This document shows positions 31,456 through 43,511 of a stretch of DNA of 64,000 nt, one piece after another. The position numbers and the translations under genes are program-made. The notes under the pieces were generated by a model. It was given only the letters and a program-made list of their open reading frames with translations. It did no database searches and was not told the DNA's origin. Position 1 is the stretch's first letter. Each line of letters opens with the position of its first letter. This DNA comes from Saccopteryx bilineata. Taxonomy: Eukaryota > Chordata > Mammalia > Chiroptera > Emballonuridae. Location of the stretch: assembly GCF_036850765.1 (NCBI RefSeq), contig NC_089493.1, positions 9,549,632 to 9,613,631 on the forward strand, given 5' to 3'.

Positions 31456-34259
31456 TGTGAACAGTGCCGGAGGCCAGGGGTGGGGGGAACTCAGCTCTAA
31501 GCCTGGGGTCCAGCTTTGCTCTTGTTTGACTTGTACCTCATCATTCATACGAGGGTCTCATTTCTGAATCCCCCCACCTTTGATTAGACCCATGGGAGCT
31601 CCTTCCTGCTTCTACTTAACACCTGCTGCCTACCTTTGGGCATCCTGCAGTTCTCTGTGGATCCTGGCTTCTTGCCTGAGTGGCCACCTGCTTGCTCCCT
31701 GTTACGCTCACCACATGCTGCTGACCATGTGGACAGACCCCCTCCCACCACCTGCAGCGAGTCCATCTCACCCACCCGCTTTCCCACTGTGCCAACCTTG
31801 CCACGGGGGCATGGCTGTGCCCAAGTCTCGGCCAAGATCAACTATAGTCCCCGGGCTCTGCCAAGACACAGACGGGCCCCCACTGGAACGGGCTTCCCGT
31901 TCCAGGACACAGCGTCCCGCTCAGAATGCCACCCACCCCGCTTCCTGCCGAAGCCCTCGTCTCCAGGGCATCCACAGGCCCGGTCCCCGGAGCTCTGGAG
32001 CGGGGGCGAGCCTGGCAGTGGGATGAAAGGAGTCGGTGACCCATGCCTGAAAATAAAAATGTTATCCAATTGCAAGTCTGACAGAGCGCCTGACGCGGAA
32101 AGCAAACCCATGGCAACCGGATAAACACACGGGAAACCTCTCCACTGGGTGGATTGGAACAGAGCTCAGCTGGGCCTCTGGAGACGCAGAGGGCACAGGC
32201 GTCCTCGCTGCTCTCGGCTCTGGGCCCGAGTGGGTGGGCTGTGGATTCGAGAGAAGAGCAGTGACTCCCCTCGCCTGAGCCCGTCCGTGAGGGCTCCCCT
32301 GTCCTTGGTGGGAAGCAGCTTTGGAAGTGGATTTCCACGAGAGTAGGGATGGGGTGGGGGGCAGGACCTGGAGGACACTGCATTTGGGTCCCCAATTAAA
32401 ACAACCCTCTTTCCTTCAGTACTCATGGGGACATCTGGGCTCTGGGCTAGCCAGACAGAACTACCACTGTTCCCCCAAACCCTTTCCTGACTTCTGGTCT
32501 TGCTTCTGATCAGAGAGGCGTGGGGACAAGCTCAGACTCCAAGTGCAGGGAGACCTGCCCACGGGAGGAAGGGGGCGGGGCGGAGGGTCAGAGGTGAAGC
32601 CAGGGAGGCTGTGGGGGGGGGGCCACATGGGGAAACAGAGCCCTGAAAAGCCCAGATGTGGGGGCAGAGGCAGGGGAAAAGAGGTGGGTTTTCAGGCAGG
32701 AAACTGAGTCCCACTCTTGGGCACTTTAAAAGCAGGTCGCTTTCTGCCTTTTGCTACAAAGCAGTCCGTACTCTGCACCTCCCCCAACCTTCTGTGCATT
32801 TTAATCGCATGCAGGTTGTCGGACAAAGCTACTTGTTTTTCAGCCAGAAACAAACGATCACCTGTGAGATCTTCACTCCCCGCCCCCCCCCACCCCCCAC
32901 CAGTGTTTTCATGGACGGCTGAGACCAAAGATGAGGCTCCTGCTCCCCCTGCCCAGGCCTTTCTAGGCAGGAGCCACTGACTCAGACAGACCTGGCCCCA
33001 GTCCTGCCTTCGCCTTGGGCGACCCCTGGGAGCCTCCTCCAGTCCCTTACCTGTGACGGTCCCTGGGGTTGCCCTGAGGACGTGAAGCCCCGCCGTCAGT
33101 AAAGGGTAGTTTCCTCTTTCCCCTCAGCCTGCTTTTTTAAAAGACGGGACTGTCTCATCTCGGGAGAATGCAGCCTGGTGCCTGGCACAGACGGACCTTA
33201 ATGGACTCAGGACACAAACCACCCAGAGGGCACCATTTGATAAACTAATCCTAAGTCGGAGTCCTCTGCTTCCCTGATTGTAGGGAAACCGAGATCACTG
33301 AACTCCGATGACCCTCTCCTCTTCCCCGAGGGCTGCCAGTCCTGCCAACGAGAGTCCTCGGATAATAAATGTTTTCCTTGTGAAGTTTTAACATTCCCTC
33401 GAACAATAAAGTGACCCTGTGGCCTGACTTATCGCATTTCGTGATAGTCAGGCGGCAATGATGGGCCAGGCCAGTCTGGAGATCACAGGAACATCTGCTC
33501 CCAAGCGGAGATAATGCCCGCTCAAGACAAGGGCTTCAAACGGGAGCGTTCCAGGCAAAATAAAATCCCGACTCCGCTTCTACCTCAGATAAACTGCCTT
33601 AGAAACCCGAATCTGATTTGGGCCCCAAAAGAGAAAACTAAAACCAGAAACCGAGACACGCATGCCATGTTTTGTTTTGCTTGTTTCTGTGTATGTGCGT
33701 TTTAAAGGAGAGACACGCAGATACCTTTTGGTTTGGGGGCTACTTTCAACAAGGTTAGACACGTGGAGTCCTTGTTTCCGACAACAAATATTTTGACTTG
33801 AGAGGCTTAGAAATATTTTAGGGATGTGTATGAAGTTTTGATTTTATGAACAGGAGGGCTGAAATTCCCCTGAGCAGACACTGTCCGTCTTGTCTGTCCC
33901 TGTGTCCCAGCCCTCGGCCCAGAGCACATGCTCACCCAGTATTCGCCGGATAGGTAAGTTAAGCCGTGCTCATAATCAGTTCATCAACCATTTGAGGGTC
34001 ACACTGCACTGTCATCCCTCCGTCAACAGAAAGCCCTAAACGAATGCAGCATGTCTGGGCTCCAGAACAAACAGTCACCTAAGGAAATGCATTCAGACAC
34101 CTCCATTTCAATCAAGTGCAAGCCTGGAGAGCCCCACGTCCGGGCTGAACCTGCCTCCCTTTTCTGGGTTCGTGGTCTTCTCACTTCTCGTTTGAGAAAC
34201 GTTACACATGCGGGAAAGGTGCCGCCTTCAATTGGTTGTCTGCCAGTCACAGGCAGGCA
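31456..34259. other. Intergenic, mostly unique
   Basis: GC-rich left part, AT-richer right part (33360-33860). Open frames at 31580-32124 and antisense 31838-32395 overlap, lack splice context and are not called. G and C runs near 32607-32617 and 32883-32899. Confidence 0.5.
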
Positions 34260-34635
34260 TCTCACCTGCAGAAATACAGGGGGTCCTTGGGTTATGACAG
34301 TCCCAACATCGGATGTTTCGAGTTTATGGCGCTCACTCCCACAAAAACTTACAAAAACTGAAACGTGAGTGTTTCGGTTTATGCCACTAGCATCTCACTT
34401 AGGGACTATGTGGGCGAACGAGTCTAGCTGGGTGCAGCGGAAGAATACACAGTATGTACAGCGCACAGTGCGTGTAATTATGTCCTTTTCCTTTCTCTGT
34501 GGCTTAGCTGTGTTTTTACGTTCTATACTATGATTTTACAACTGTGTTAGGATAGGTAAGTGCCTTAAGCTGGGGTGTGTTTCAACTTACACCAGAATTC
34601 AGATTACATCACTGTTGTAGTCCCCCCCCCCACCC
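34260..34635. mobile_element. Possible old DNA-transposon-like repeat (unassigned)
   Basis: The left end gggggtccttgggttatgac and the right end acatcactgttgtagtcccc look loosely like inverted termini, and the interior contains two matching phrases about coloured 'tttcgagtttatggc' and 'tttcggtttatgcc'. I cannot name the family. Confidence 0.3.
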
Positions 34636-34874
34636 CCGTGCTCTAAAGTTTCTAGGAAGAATTGAGAGTCGGGGGGTCTACACACTTCCAGCTAGCTGCG
34701 TATTAGGAAGAGCAGGGGGCTGGACCGCACACTAAGGAAACTGCTAGAAGGGGAATCAAAACTGAGAACTACTAATATTAGACCAGAGCTGGCGCTAGAA
34801 ACAGAGTCAGAAAACACAGACAGCCAGACACCGCGTTTTTAAAGATTACCTGAAAACGACAGGAAAAGGAGCTC

Positions 34875-35345
34875 TGTGCACCCCTCCCCCCTTCGTTGTA
34901 AACAACAACAAAGCCTCCAGGAAGAAATGGAAAAGGCCGTCCGTGACTGGGAGGAAATGTCTATCTGGCAAGAGACCTGTATCCAGGACACCTAGGGAAC
35001 GTCCACAATTCAGTAACAAGGAAACAATCAATGCAGCTTTAAAAAAAGAATGGACAAAAGACTTGAATAGACACTTCACAGAGGAAGGTATGGGTATGCC
35101 ATAGGGAAGAAATGCACGACCTGTCCACAGGGGCAGCTGACGTGGACGCTGAGCGTACCAGGTGCCGGGGACGACCCGAGACTCGGAGACCGCGGGGATG
35201 CACGGCGGAGCAACCCTCGTGGAGGACGGTTTCACAGCTGCTTATAAAAGTTAAACATGAACCTACCATATGTCTCCGCAGTCCGACCCCTAGATATTTG
35301 CCCAAGACTAATGAAAATATATAACTGAGGAATAGAATACGACTC
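34875..35345 (+). mobile_element. L1 LINE fragment (ORF2 3' end)
   Basis: Sense L1 phrases: ttaaaaaaagaatggacaaa, agacttgaatagacacttca, ttataaaagttaaacatgaa, cctaccatatgtctccgcag and ccctagatatttgcccaaga. No intact frame. The middle (35130-35230) is strikingly CpG-rich compared with ordinary L1. Confidence 0.8.
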
Positions 35346-36744
35346 GGTCATAAAAAGGAAACAACATTTGTGAAGAATAGTCAGTCACTGAGGAGAACAT
35401 TCTCCATGCTTTCCCGCAGGTGAAATCACAAGATAAGCAGAACAATTCTGTAGAGGTTGGAACCGATTGGAAGTGGCCCGGCTGGGGCTGGTGTGGGCGT
35501 TTGACTGACATGCTGCAGGGGACAACTTTCTGAGATGATGGAAATAGTCTCAGGTCACCCGGATGGAAATTCATCACACGGGGCCCTTTATTGCAGGTGA
35601 AGGCTCTATCAATACAGTTGATTGAAAGTAATAAAGGAAACAGTCCTGTGTGCAGATGCATGAAGATTGGGGCTTGGGAACGCACTCATTAATCACACCT
35701 CTTCTTCTTTTCTTTGTGTTCAGAAACAACTGAGAAGCAGAGCTGGGATCCAGACAGGTGGAGATTTAAAAAAAATCAGGTTCATTACTGAAATAGCCCA
35801 TATTAAAGAACACGGCTCAGGGTTGGCCCTGGGACCCCTGCTGGCGTCACGGTACTCCCACCTCCCCCACCAGAGCTGGGCCAGCAGACGCACGCAGATC
35901 TGGCCACACACCCGTCACCCCCAGCACGGGGCACAGAGGTGGGGTTTGGACGGGATTCTCTGAACGCCGAGCCTGCGACGCGGACTGGAGCGAGCAAAGG
36001 GAGTTTATTTTGGAGGTGGTCCCAGAAAGCAGGAGTAAGGGGCAAGGAGGGGACCATTCAATGAGCCCTATCGAGGTCGCTGTGACAAGCTGGGGCCCAA
36101 CCCCATGGGGCCCTCTGAGAGGCGCCTGCACATAACACCCAGGGAAACAGACGGGGACATTCACGCAGCGGTGCTCGGCCCCCACGTGTGACGGCGCCGC
36201 TCTAGACTTTCCGAAGGCGTGGTGGTTTGGGCTGGGCTGGCCCGTGTTTGCAGAGGAGAGAGACCCCGAGTTACCCACCTAAGTGTCCCCTGGAATGTTG
36301 CGAGGCACAGAGCGGGCACTCAGTGTCCACTGCCCAGTAAGTGCTCACCAAATATAGAGGGAAAAAGCTTTAACCCTTGGAGGGGCTGGTCCTGGGACGA
36401 CTCACAGCCTCAAGGGAGATGCCAGGTGTCACACAGGACGTCCAGGAGCGGGAAGGTCCTCATGTGCTAGAGGACTCCTGTCCAAGGGCGAGAGCACAGG
36501 GTGAGTGCTGGAGAAACAAGTGGTCCAGAGATCCGAGCGCTAAGTGTGGGGCCAAGGTCAAAGGTGAAGGTTGGTGCGTGGAGCAGAAACGGGTTCATAG
36601 TGAGGAGCAAGGAGACGAGAGGGGCCGGGACTTCCTTCCGACCAGCACGCACAGAGGCCCTGGGGTCAGTGAGACCAGCGAGAGACTGAGCGAGTCCAGC
36701 AGATGAGCACAGGCCTTCGCGCCCCAACCTGTCCCCCAGGCTAA
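35346..36744. other. Intergenic, mostly unique
   Basis: No gene or clear repeat recognised. Confidence 0.5.
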
Positions 36745-37112
36745 TAACAAAGTACCATAAACCAGGGGGGCTCAAACAACAGAAGTTTATTTTCCTCACT
36801 GTTCTGGAGGCTGGAAGTCCAAAACCAGGGTGTTGGCAGGGTTGGTTTCTCCTGAGGCCTCTCTCCTTGGCTTGTAGACTGCCGTCTCTTTCCTATTTTG
36901 TCACCTGGTCTCCCTTCTGTGGCTGCATGTGTCCTAATCTCCTCCACTTATAAGGACACCAGTCATGCTGGATTGGGGCCCACCCTAGTGACCTCGTTTT
37001 ACTTTCATTACCTCTCTGAAGACCCATCTCCAAATGCAGTCACATTCTGAAGCCCCGGAGGTCAGAGCTTCGGCATATAAACTCGAGGAACACATCCAGC
37101 CCGCCATGACTA
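36745..37112 (-). mobile_element. MLT1-type (ERVL-MaLR) LTR
   Basis: Reverse-orientation MLT1: ggctaataacaaagtaccat, ctgttctggaggctggaagt, ctccttggcttgtagactgc, ttataaggacaccagtcatg, attggggcccaccctagtga, catctccaaatgcagtcaca. Nearly full LTR, no internal genes attached. Confidence 0.88.
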
Positions 37113-38390
37113 ACCTCTGTCTTGTATTAAGCACAGGCTGGATGTGCATTTGCTTTGGGGGCTGACCCAGGGGCATGAGGGCCACACAGGCCTCAGGGAC
37201 CCTTCGGGCTGCCACTTCCTCAAACCTGCCTCCAACACCAGGGACACCCCTTCCATCTGTTTTTCGGAGCTGAGTGAACTTCACCCCCACTGGGGTTTTG
37301 AAGGTTAAATCCTTTGCAGAATATTAATCCCACCTGCCTCTTTCCTGTTCAGGATCCCAAAGGACTTGGCAGTAATCAAAACCCAGCCATTCAAGCTTCT
37401 CATGGGCAAATGAGCGTGGGTTCCTGAGGTGTAGACCATTTGGAGTGGTTTTTATTTGCGTTTTAATGTCTTCGGACCCCAGAGCATGTCCCCTGAGCAC
37501 CAGGGCGGCCTGAGCTCTTTCCTTTCCACCTGCTACCCGCAGACACAAAGCTCTGTTTGTGTCCTCAGGCTGTGGGGAAATGGCCACCCCACCACCTCAT
37601 CCACCCACAGGCCACCAACGCCCAGCACGAGGTGAGGCTCGAAACAGGCCAGGGAGGTGCGGCCAAGCCAAACACAGAGGAACCGGTGCGGGCCCAGTGG
37701 AGAAACCAGATTCCCCTGGAAATCGCTGCTCCCGGGTCGGGCCGTCTGGAAGGCCAGCTCCAATAAAGCGGCTCCGGAAGGCCTGAAGGACCCCCACGGC
37801 CCTCGTCTTGATGGAGATGCCAATAAAAATCTCCGAACATCCAGCCTGCAGGCCCTGCGGCACAGCCCAGGGGCCGTAAACCGGGATACGAGTGGCCGGG
37901 GAGCCGGGAGGGAAGAGGCCTGCTCGGGAGGAAGGCCATCAGCCAGCGGCCTGCAGGCCAGGACGTAATGGAGACGCCGTCAGGGAAAGGGAGACCCCGG
38001 GGAAAGGGAGGCTGAGGCTGGCTGAATGGGAGGGGAAGCCACCGGCCGGGCCTCTGCTCCCCGACCAGGCTAGGGCAGTAAAATCCATGGGAACTTCGGG
38101 AAACGGTAATGACCACCAGCAGCTGCAGGTTCCTAGAGGAACTTGGGAGGAACTGGCCTCAGGGAGCAACCACAGACCCTGTGGCTCTCAACACCACTCT
38201 GAGGCACTTGGGGACCCAACTGTGCTTGGCGCAGAGGAGGATGAAATGTCGTGTGTATGCGTGAGTCTGTGTTACGTGTGCTTGTGCGTGTGGGTATCTG
38301 AACCCACGGCTGGACGTGCTCTGACCTTTGTGTGTGCATGAGCATGTGTTTGTGTGCATGGGTGTTTGTGTGTGAGGCGCACACACAAAC
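37113..38390. other. Intergenic, mostly unique
   Basis: Contains the CpG-moderate candidate regulatory block at 37690-37990 and a degenerate GT region at 38250-38400. Open frames on both strands overlap and are not called. Confidence 0.5.
37690..37990. promoter_or_regulatory. Candidate non-coding regulatory block
   Basis: Unique sequence with two identical CAATAAA words (37761 and 37821, 60 bp apart) in GCTCCAATAAAGCGG and GATGCCAATAAAAATC contexts, CpG content above the surrounding DNA, and many palindromic GC words. Possible conserved enhancer. Confidence 0.25.
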
Positions 38391-38600
38391 ATGTGTGAGT
38401 GTGTGCACACAAGGCTGCCAGATTTGGCAAATAAATATACTAATTAGGATGCCCAGTTGCATCTTAATTTTAGACAAAAACAATGAAAACTTGTTTGGTA
38501 TAAATATTCCCAAATATTGCATAAAATATACTTAGACAAAAATATTCGTTGTTGATCTGAAATTCTAAGCAGGGGTCCTACACTTGATGTAGCAGCTCTC
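38391..38600. mobile_element. Ancient interspersed repeat (family uncertain)
   Basis: Contains ggctgccagatttggcaaat, ggatgcccagttgcatctta, ttcccaaatattgcataaaa and gttgttgatctgaaattcta, a phrase set I recall from many mammalian genomes without being certain of its family. Confidence 0.45.
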
Positions 38601-39348
38601 CGTGTGCGTGAGCGTCCAAATTTGGAGTGGCACAGGATATTTGAATTTATAGAAGGGGTCTTGGGTAATGCAACAAAAAATATTTACATTTATTATATTG
38701 TGCTAATTATTTACATCATAAATTATATATTTACATTCTATTCTATTCTATTCTCATTAATTAGTATGATGAGCCTCAAAAGTTCTTCTAACAGGTGGTT
38801 GGTCACTCTTAGTAAGAGGAAGGTTGTTTGCCTACAAGGTGCAGCTGTAATCTGAATGTGTTTAATTTGCAAATTCATCTGCAGTTCTTGCAGAGAGAGA
38901 AGTTACACATGCAAATGAGGAGTCTGTATCTTCTCCTCTCCCACCCGGTAAGTGAGGTGAGTTCAGCTGGGCGACTGGAATCCGTGCCCCTCCTCCACCT
39001 GAGCCCAGACACCCCTCTTGGCGGCAGCACACGGGCCATCTGGGCTTCTCCAGGGCTTAAAAGCGTCCATTTTTCCTGCCCTGTAACGCTGAAATATGAG
39101 CCGTCTCCTTCATTCGGGGCTCACCACAGAAACAGACATCTGTTTGGAGGGGATTGGAAAGGATTGATTTGCACCTTCTGGACTCCAGAGGACTGAACCT
39201 CTCCTACAAAGACTTGTTTTCCCTTTGAAAATGGTCTCAGCTTGCAAAGGACTTCTCTTACTCAGAACTTCTGTTTCCCAGACTCAGAAACAAAACTTTC
39301 TCCCCCAGATCATGCCAGAAGCGGGCGCTGCAGAGCACCGGGCTCTGC
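38601..39348. other. Intergenic, mostly unique, AT-rich at left
   Basis: AT-rich at 38650-38780, with a TTCTA run. No gene. Confidence 0.5.
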
Positions 39349-39700
39349 CCTCCCCCCCCCCGCCCCCCGCCCTGGGCTCTGCCCTGCCCCTTCCCCCACC
39401 CCACCCCCACCCCCGCTCTGCCCTGACCCCCGCCCCCCCTGCTCTGCCCTGACCCCCACCCCCCCTGCTCTGCCCTGCCCCCCCCGCTCTGCCCTGACCC
39501 CCCGCCCCCCCCTGCTCTGCCCTGCCCCCCCACCCGCCCAGCTCTGCCCTGACCCCCCCCCCCCCCGGCTCTGCCCTGACCCCCGCCCCCCCTGCTCTGC
39601 CTGCCCCCCCTGCCTCCCAAGCTCTGCCCTGTCCCCCCCACCCCCCCAGCTCTGCCCTGACCCCCCGCCCCCCCCAGCTCTGCCCTGCCCCCCTCCGCAC
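39349..39700. repeat. C-rich imperfect minisatellite
   Basis: About 350 bases built from GCTCTGCCCTGACCCCC and GCTCTGCCCTGCCCCCCC units whose length varies with C-run size (roughly 20-30 bp). Pro/Ala/Leu frames on + and Gly/Arg frames on - are artefacts. Confidence 0.93.
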
Positions 39701-40455
39701 AGTGGGCACTTGGGGCCAGATCATCCTTTGCTGCTGGAAGGCTGTTCTCTGCTTTGTAGGACATGTAGCCAGCCTCCCTAACCTCCACCCTCCAGATGCT
39801 GGTCGCACCCCTCTAGTTGTGACTACAGTAAATACCTCCTGGGTGGCAAACACCCCACCCCATTTGAGAATACCATATTGCGTTTGATTAAATAAATGTG
39901 GTTTTTAGTCCCTGGGGAAAATTTTAATTTTAGTGGGTTGTTTTTTGTTTGTTTGTTACTTTTCAGACAAAAAACAACAAATTTGCGAGTAATATTTATT
40001 ATTCTTACCACCTGAGGTAATCTGCCTAAAGACCGACTGATAAGTACTGGGGGAAAGGTCATTTATTATTCATGTCCCTTGAGGCAAACTGAAAGCAAGG
40101 ATAATGGACCAGGGGGCAGAAGAAAGAAGGAGGGGAGATTAGAAGGGAAGGAGGGAAGAAAGGGAGGGCCATTTATGGAACATCCTCTGGTGGCCAGAGC
40201 CTGTCACACTGTCTCCTTTGTCATGAATCCAGCTAGAGGGGATGAGGAGGCCCCATCGGGAAAGGTGAGGGGGGTGAGCTGGGATTCCCTCCACTGGTTC
40301 CCTACTAGCCCACACTCCCTTCTAGGGAAAGAGGCCGTGGATTCCAGGAGGTAGGCTGGGCCACCCTCGCCAAGCTCAGAGCAGTGACAGGACCTCCTGG
40401 AGGCCATCCTCTGATTGTGACCAGAGTCCAGCCTATCATTAAGAAGAGAATGGAG
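39701..40455. other. Intergenic, mostly unique
   Basis: A purine-rich stretch at 40100-40170. CTCF-like CATCCTCTGGTGGCC near 40183. No gene. Confidence 0.5.
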
Positions 40456-40828
40456 GCTCTGGCCAGTTGGCTCCATGGTAGAGCATCTGCCTGGTGTGTG
40501 GGAGTCCCGGGTTCGATTCCTGGTCAGGGCACACAGGAGAAGCGCCCATCTGCTTCTCCACCCTTCTCCCTCTCCTTCTTCTCTGTCTCTCTCTTCCCCT
40601 CCCACAGCCAAGGCTCCATTGGAGCAAAGTTGGCCCAGGCACTGAGGATGGCTCCATGGCCTCCGCCTCAGGTGCTAGAAAGGCTCTGGTTGCAGGGGAG
40701 CAATGACCCAGATGGACCAAGTGTCACCCCTGGTGGACATGCTGGGTGGATCCCAGTTAGGCGCATGTGGGAGTCTGTCTGCCACCCCCCTCTTCTCACT
40801 TCAGAAAAATACAAAAATAAAAAGAGAG
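40456..40828 (+). mobile_element. tRNA-derived bat SINE, same family as 23029
   Basis: Head GGCCAGTTGGCTCCATGGTA, B box GGGTTCGATTCCT, then GGTCAGGGCACACAGGAGAA, a CT-rich stretch, ccattggagcaaagttggcc and an A-rich tail. Target duplication AGAGAATGGAG at 40445-40455 and 40829-40839. More diverged than the 23029 copy, with a single CACCCCTGGTGGAC in place of three CCCCCTGGTGGGC units. Confidence 0.92.
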
Positions 40829-42284
40829 AGAGAATGGAGAGAAACACCCAGTGGAGGCTTTCTGTCTCCCCAAAGCCTCACAACAGCCCCATGGGGAAGA
40901 CACTCTCCTGCCCTGGCTAAGGGAAGAGCAGGTCACAACGATGGGAGGGGGCTTCCACCCAGCCTCTCCGTGCCCTCTGCTCCGTACTCTGGCTCAGTCA
41001 GACGGCCCTCCTAGTGTGTAGTTAGAGAGACTAGCGAGGGAGACAGGTGATGGGCTCTCAGTGGAAGGTACTACAGAACTGGAATGAGGGCCACTAAGAC
41101 CACTGGATCCTTATCCTTTCTGTCTGTGTCCTCCCAACCCAACTGAGCAACTCACTGCTTGACTGCAGACAGAAATTGATGTCTGCTGGACCAGTCCTTG
41201 CACCTGGAAAACCAAAGTTTACGCACATACAGGTCACCCTCAGATTACAGTAGCCACGCTAAATATTTTCAGCCGTGCTCAGGAGGTCAAGTCTGGCATT
41301 CAGAGTAAGGACCACATTGCTTGTTTCATTCAACATCATGAGAGGAGTCGAGCCTACTTCCCAACTGGCCACCCTGACCTTAGAGCAAGTGGACAAGGAG
41401 CCCCAAGACTGTCCTCGATTCTGCAGCAGTGCTCAGGGGACGAGAGAGGCTCACTGTTTCTAGTGGACATTCTACCCAGGTGGATGTTTGCTCTTCTATG
41501 AGCTCCTCTGTGTGCCAGATGCCCAGGCTCACATCTGCTCCATGGCAAGCGTATTGAAGGCTGGCTGAAAGGGACTCGGAGAGAGATGACAGCTACCCCC
41601 TTCTGTGGCAGAAGAGCATCCCAGCGGAGAAACCCGTTTACGTGCACAGACCCCCTCCGAGCGCCCAGCGCTGCCAGGACGGTGGTGGCTGTGGGAGTCG
41701 TCGCTCTGTCCACGGCATGGAGCCCACTCTTCTCTCCCAGCCGGGAGTCAGCAGACATGCTTCCCATAATGACTCAGCTAATGCGTGCTGGGTGCTCCTC
41801 TGGTTTTGCTCCCTGAGAGGAGATGCTCAAGTCGAGTCAGAGGAATGGAAGAAAGAGCCTGGGTGGACCAAGCAGGGCACTCCTCGGCAGGACACGGCTC
41901 CTCTGGCCCTCACAGAAAAATTCACCTGGGAAAGGGGCCAGCTCAGGACAACCACTGTGAGTGGCTCGGCGGGAGGAACCTATCAAACCGGCCAGCGGAG
42001 GTGCCAGCCAGACCTGGGCCACTCTGGCAGGGGCCCCAGTGGTGCCAGGGTGGCAGCCTCCACCCCGACTCTCCCGACTTCCTGATAAGGGGCTCTGTCA
42101 CCTCCACACTGGCAGGGCTCTAACACCTGCCACTCTCAGTGTGGCCCCTGCCCCAGGCACTGCCCGGAGGGGGAGAACGGTCATAGCCCTGCAGCAGGCT
42201 CAGGGTGCTGGTGTTCGCAGGCCACCAGGCCAGGCAGCCCTGTGTGACAGCTACTCCCTGCAACCTTAGGGATGACAGCAGCAG
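40829..42284. other. Intergenic, mostly unique
   Basis: No gene or clear repeat. Frames at 41585-42123 overlap in several phases without coding character. Confidence 0.5.
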
Positions 42285-42495
42285 TCGTCATCACAGCTGC
42301 TTGGACTGAGCACCTACTATGTGCCAGGTGCTTTAACTTCACAGGAGCCCTCTGAGTTGGGTCTATTTACCCCCATTTTACAGACACAAAAGGCAAGGCT
42401 CAGAGGCCACACAGTCCATGAGCGTCAGAGCTGGGTTCTGCATGTCCCAGATCGGGCTCCCTCCGCAGCACCACAGCCCAGATCCCGACGTGCGG
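42285..42495 (-). mobile_element. MIR SINE
   Basis: Reverse MIR with good match: ctgagcacctactatgtgcc, aggtgctttaacttcacagg, acccccattttacagacaca and aaggctcagaggccacacag. Confidence 0.8.
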
Positions 42496-42904
42496 CAGGG
42501 CTGCCTCTTCCTTAGGATCCAAGATTGCTTTGACTGACAGAAGCAGCTAACATCTCATCAACAACGCCCCCAAGTGGAGTTGCCCAGACTCTGGGCCCCA
42601 GTGGGAAGAGCCCTGGTTCTACGTGGCAGCATGCCCTTAGGCAAGTCATTCCCTTAATCTAGCTTGGAAGAGTCCAGATGGCTTCCCGGAGGAGGCGATG
42701 CCTCACCTTGGATCTCAGGATTCTCTAGAGTTGGGCACACAGAGGCACTCGGTTAGTACTTGCAGAATGTATTTCTTGTGTGAACACTTACCGAATGTTT
42801 CCAGTCCAAAGAGGAAGTCCCGTTGGTCAGGCTACCCGCTGTCCCCAGCGCAGCACCGAGCACGAGCAGGGGCTGCCTTCCCCTCACCTGCACTGACAGG
42901 CAAA

Positions 42905-43070
42905 GACCAGAGCGTCCCCTGGTCTTTGGGGATGAGTGGCAATGTCTGGACATTTTAGGTCGTCACAGCTGGCAGGGGATGCTCCTGGCAGCTGGTGAGT
43001 CCCAGCCAGGGATGCTGTCGAACACCATACAAAGCAGAGGACAGTCCCCATGACAAAAACTATGACAAAA
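42905..43070 (-). mobile_element. MER5A-type hAT-Charlie fragment
   Basis: Reverse MER5A phrases: gtcccctggtctttggggat, gagtggcaatgtctggacat, gatgctgtcgaacaccatac, aaagcagaggacagtcccca. Confidence 0.75.
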
Positions 43071-43264
43071 TGTCAATCGTGCTGAGGGTGAGAAGCCTCT
43101 TGGCGTGCGATCCTTCTGTCTCCTAACTTTTTACAGATGGGGCCACTGAAGCCAGAGGGGGAGATTGCCCGGCCCAGCTGTGTGGAGGCGCACGTATGTT
43201 ACAGTTCTGAGGGTCCCTGTGTGAATTCCATGTGTCCTGGGCACCAGCGATGACAAAAAGGGGC

Positions 43265-43465
43265 TGGGGGCTGGCTCTACGTATGGGCTGGGCACGTATG
43301 ATCTTATTTAATCCTCACAAGCAGCTTATGAGGTAGGCACTATTATAACCAAGCACAGAGAGGCTAAACACCCTGCCTGGGGCCACACAGAGCCGAGATG
43401 GGAGCCCGGGACTGTTTGGGTCCAAAGCCCGCATTCTCTCCATTACCGGCCTGCCTCTGGCAGAG
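43265..43465 (-). mobile_element. MIR SINE
   Basis: Reverse MIR: cttatttaatcctcacaagc, agcttatgaggtaggcacta, ttataaccaagcacagagag and gccacacagagccgagatgg. Confidence 0.75.
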
Positions 43466-43511
43466 GTCCCACCAGAAACACAGGCAGCCTTGTTGCCAAA
43501 ACAAACAGACG

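Noticed and set aside
31580..32395. Overlapping 148-185 codon frames
   Set aside because: Opposite-strand overlap, no conserved domain, no splice-supported structure.
36745..37112. A provirus with genes
   Set aside because: Only an old MLT1-type LTR is present; no gag, pol or env-like sequence adjoins.
37600..38130. CLMN promoter or first exon
   Set aside because: CpG is only moderate, and no calmin-like coding sequence or donor was recognised; CLMN is expected further downstream.
39242..39853. Proline-rich and glycine-rich proteins of 176-189 codons
   Set aside because: Arise from the C-run minisatellite.
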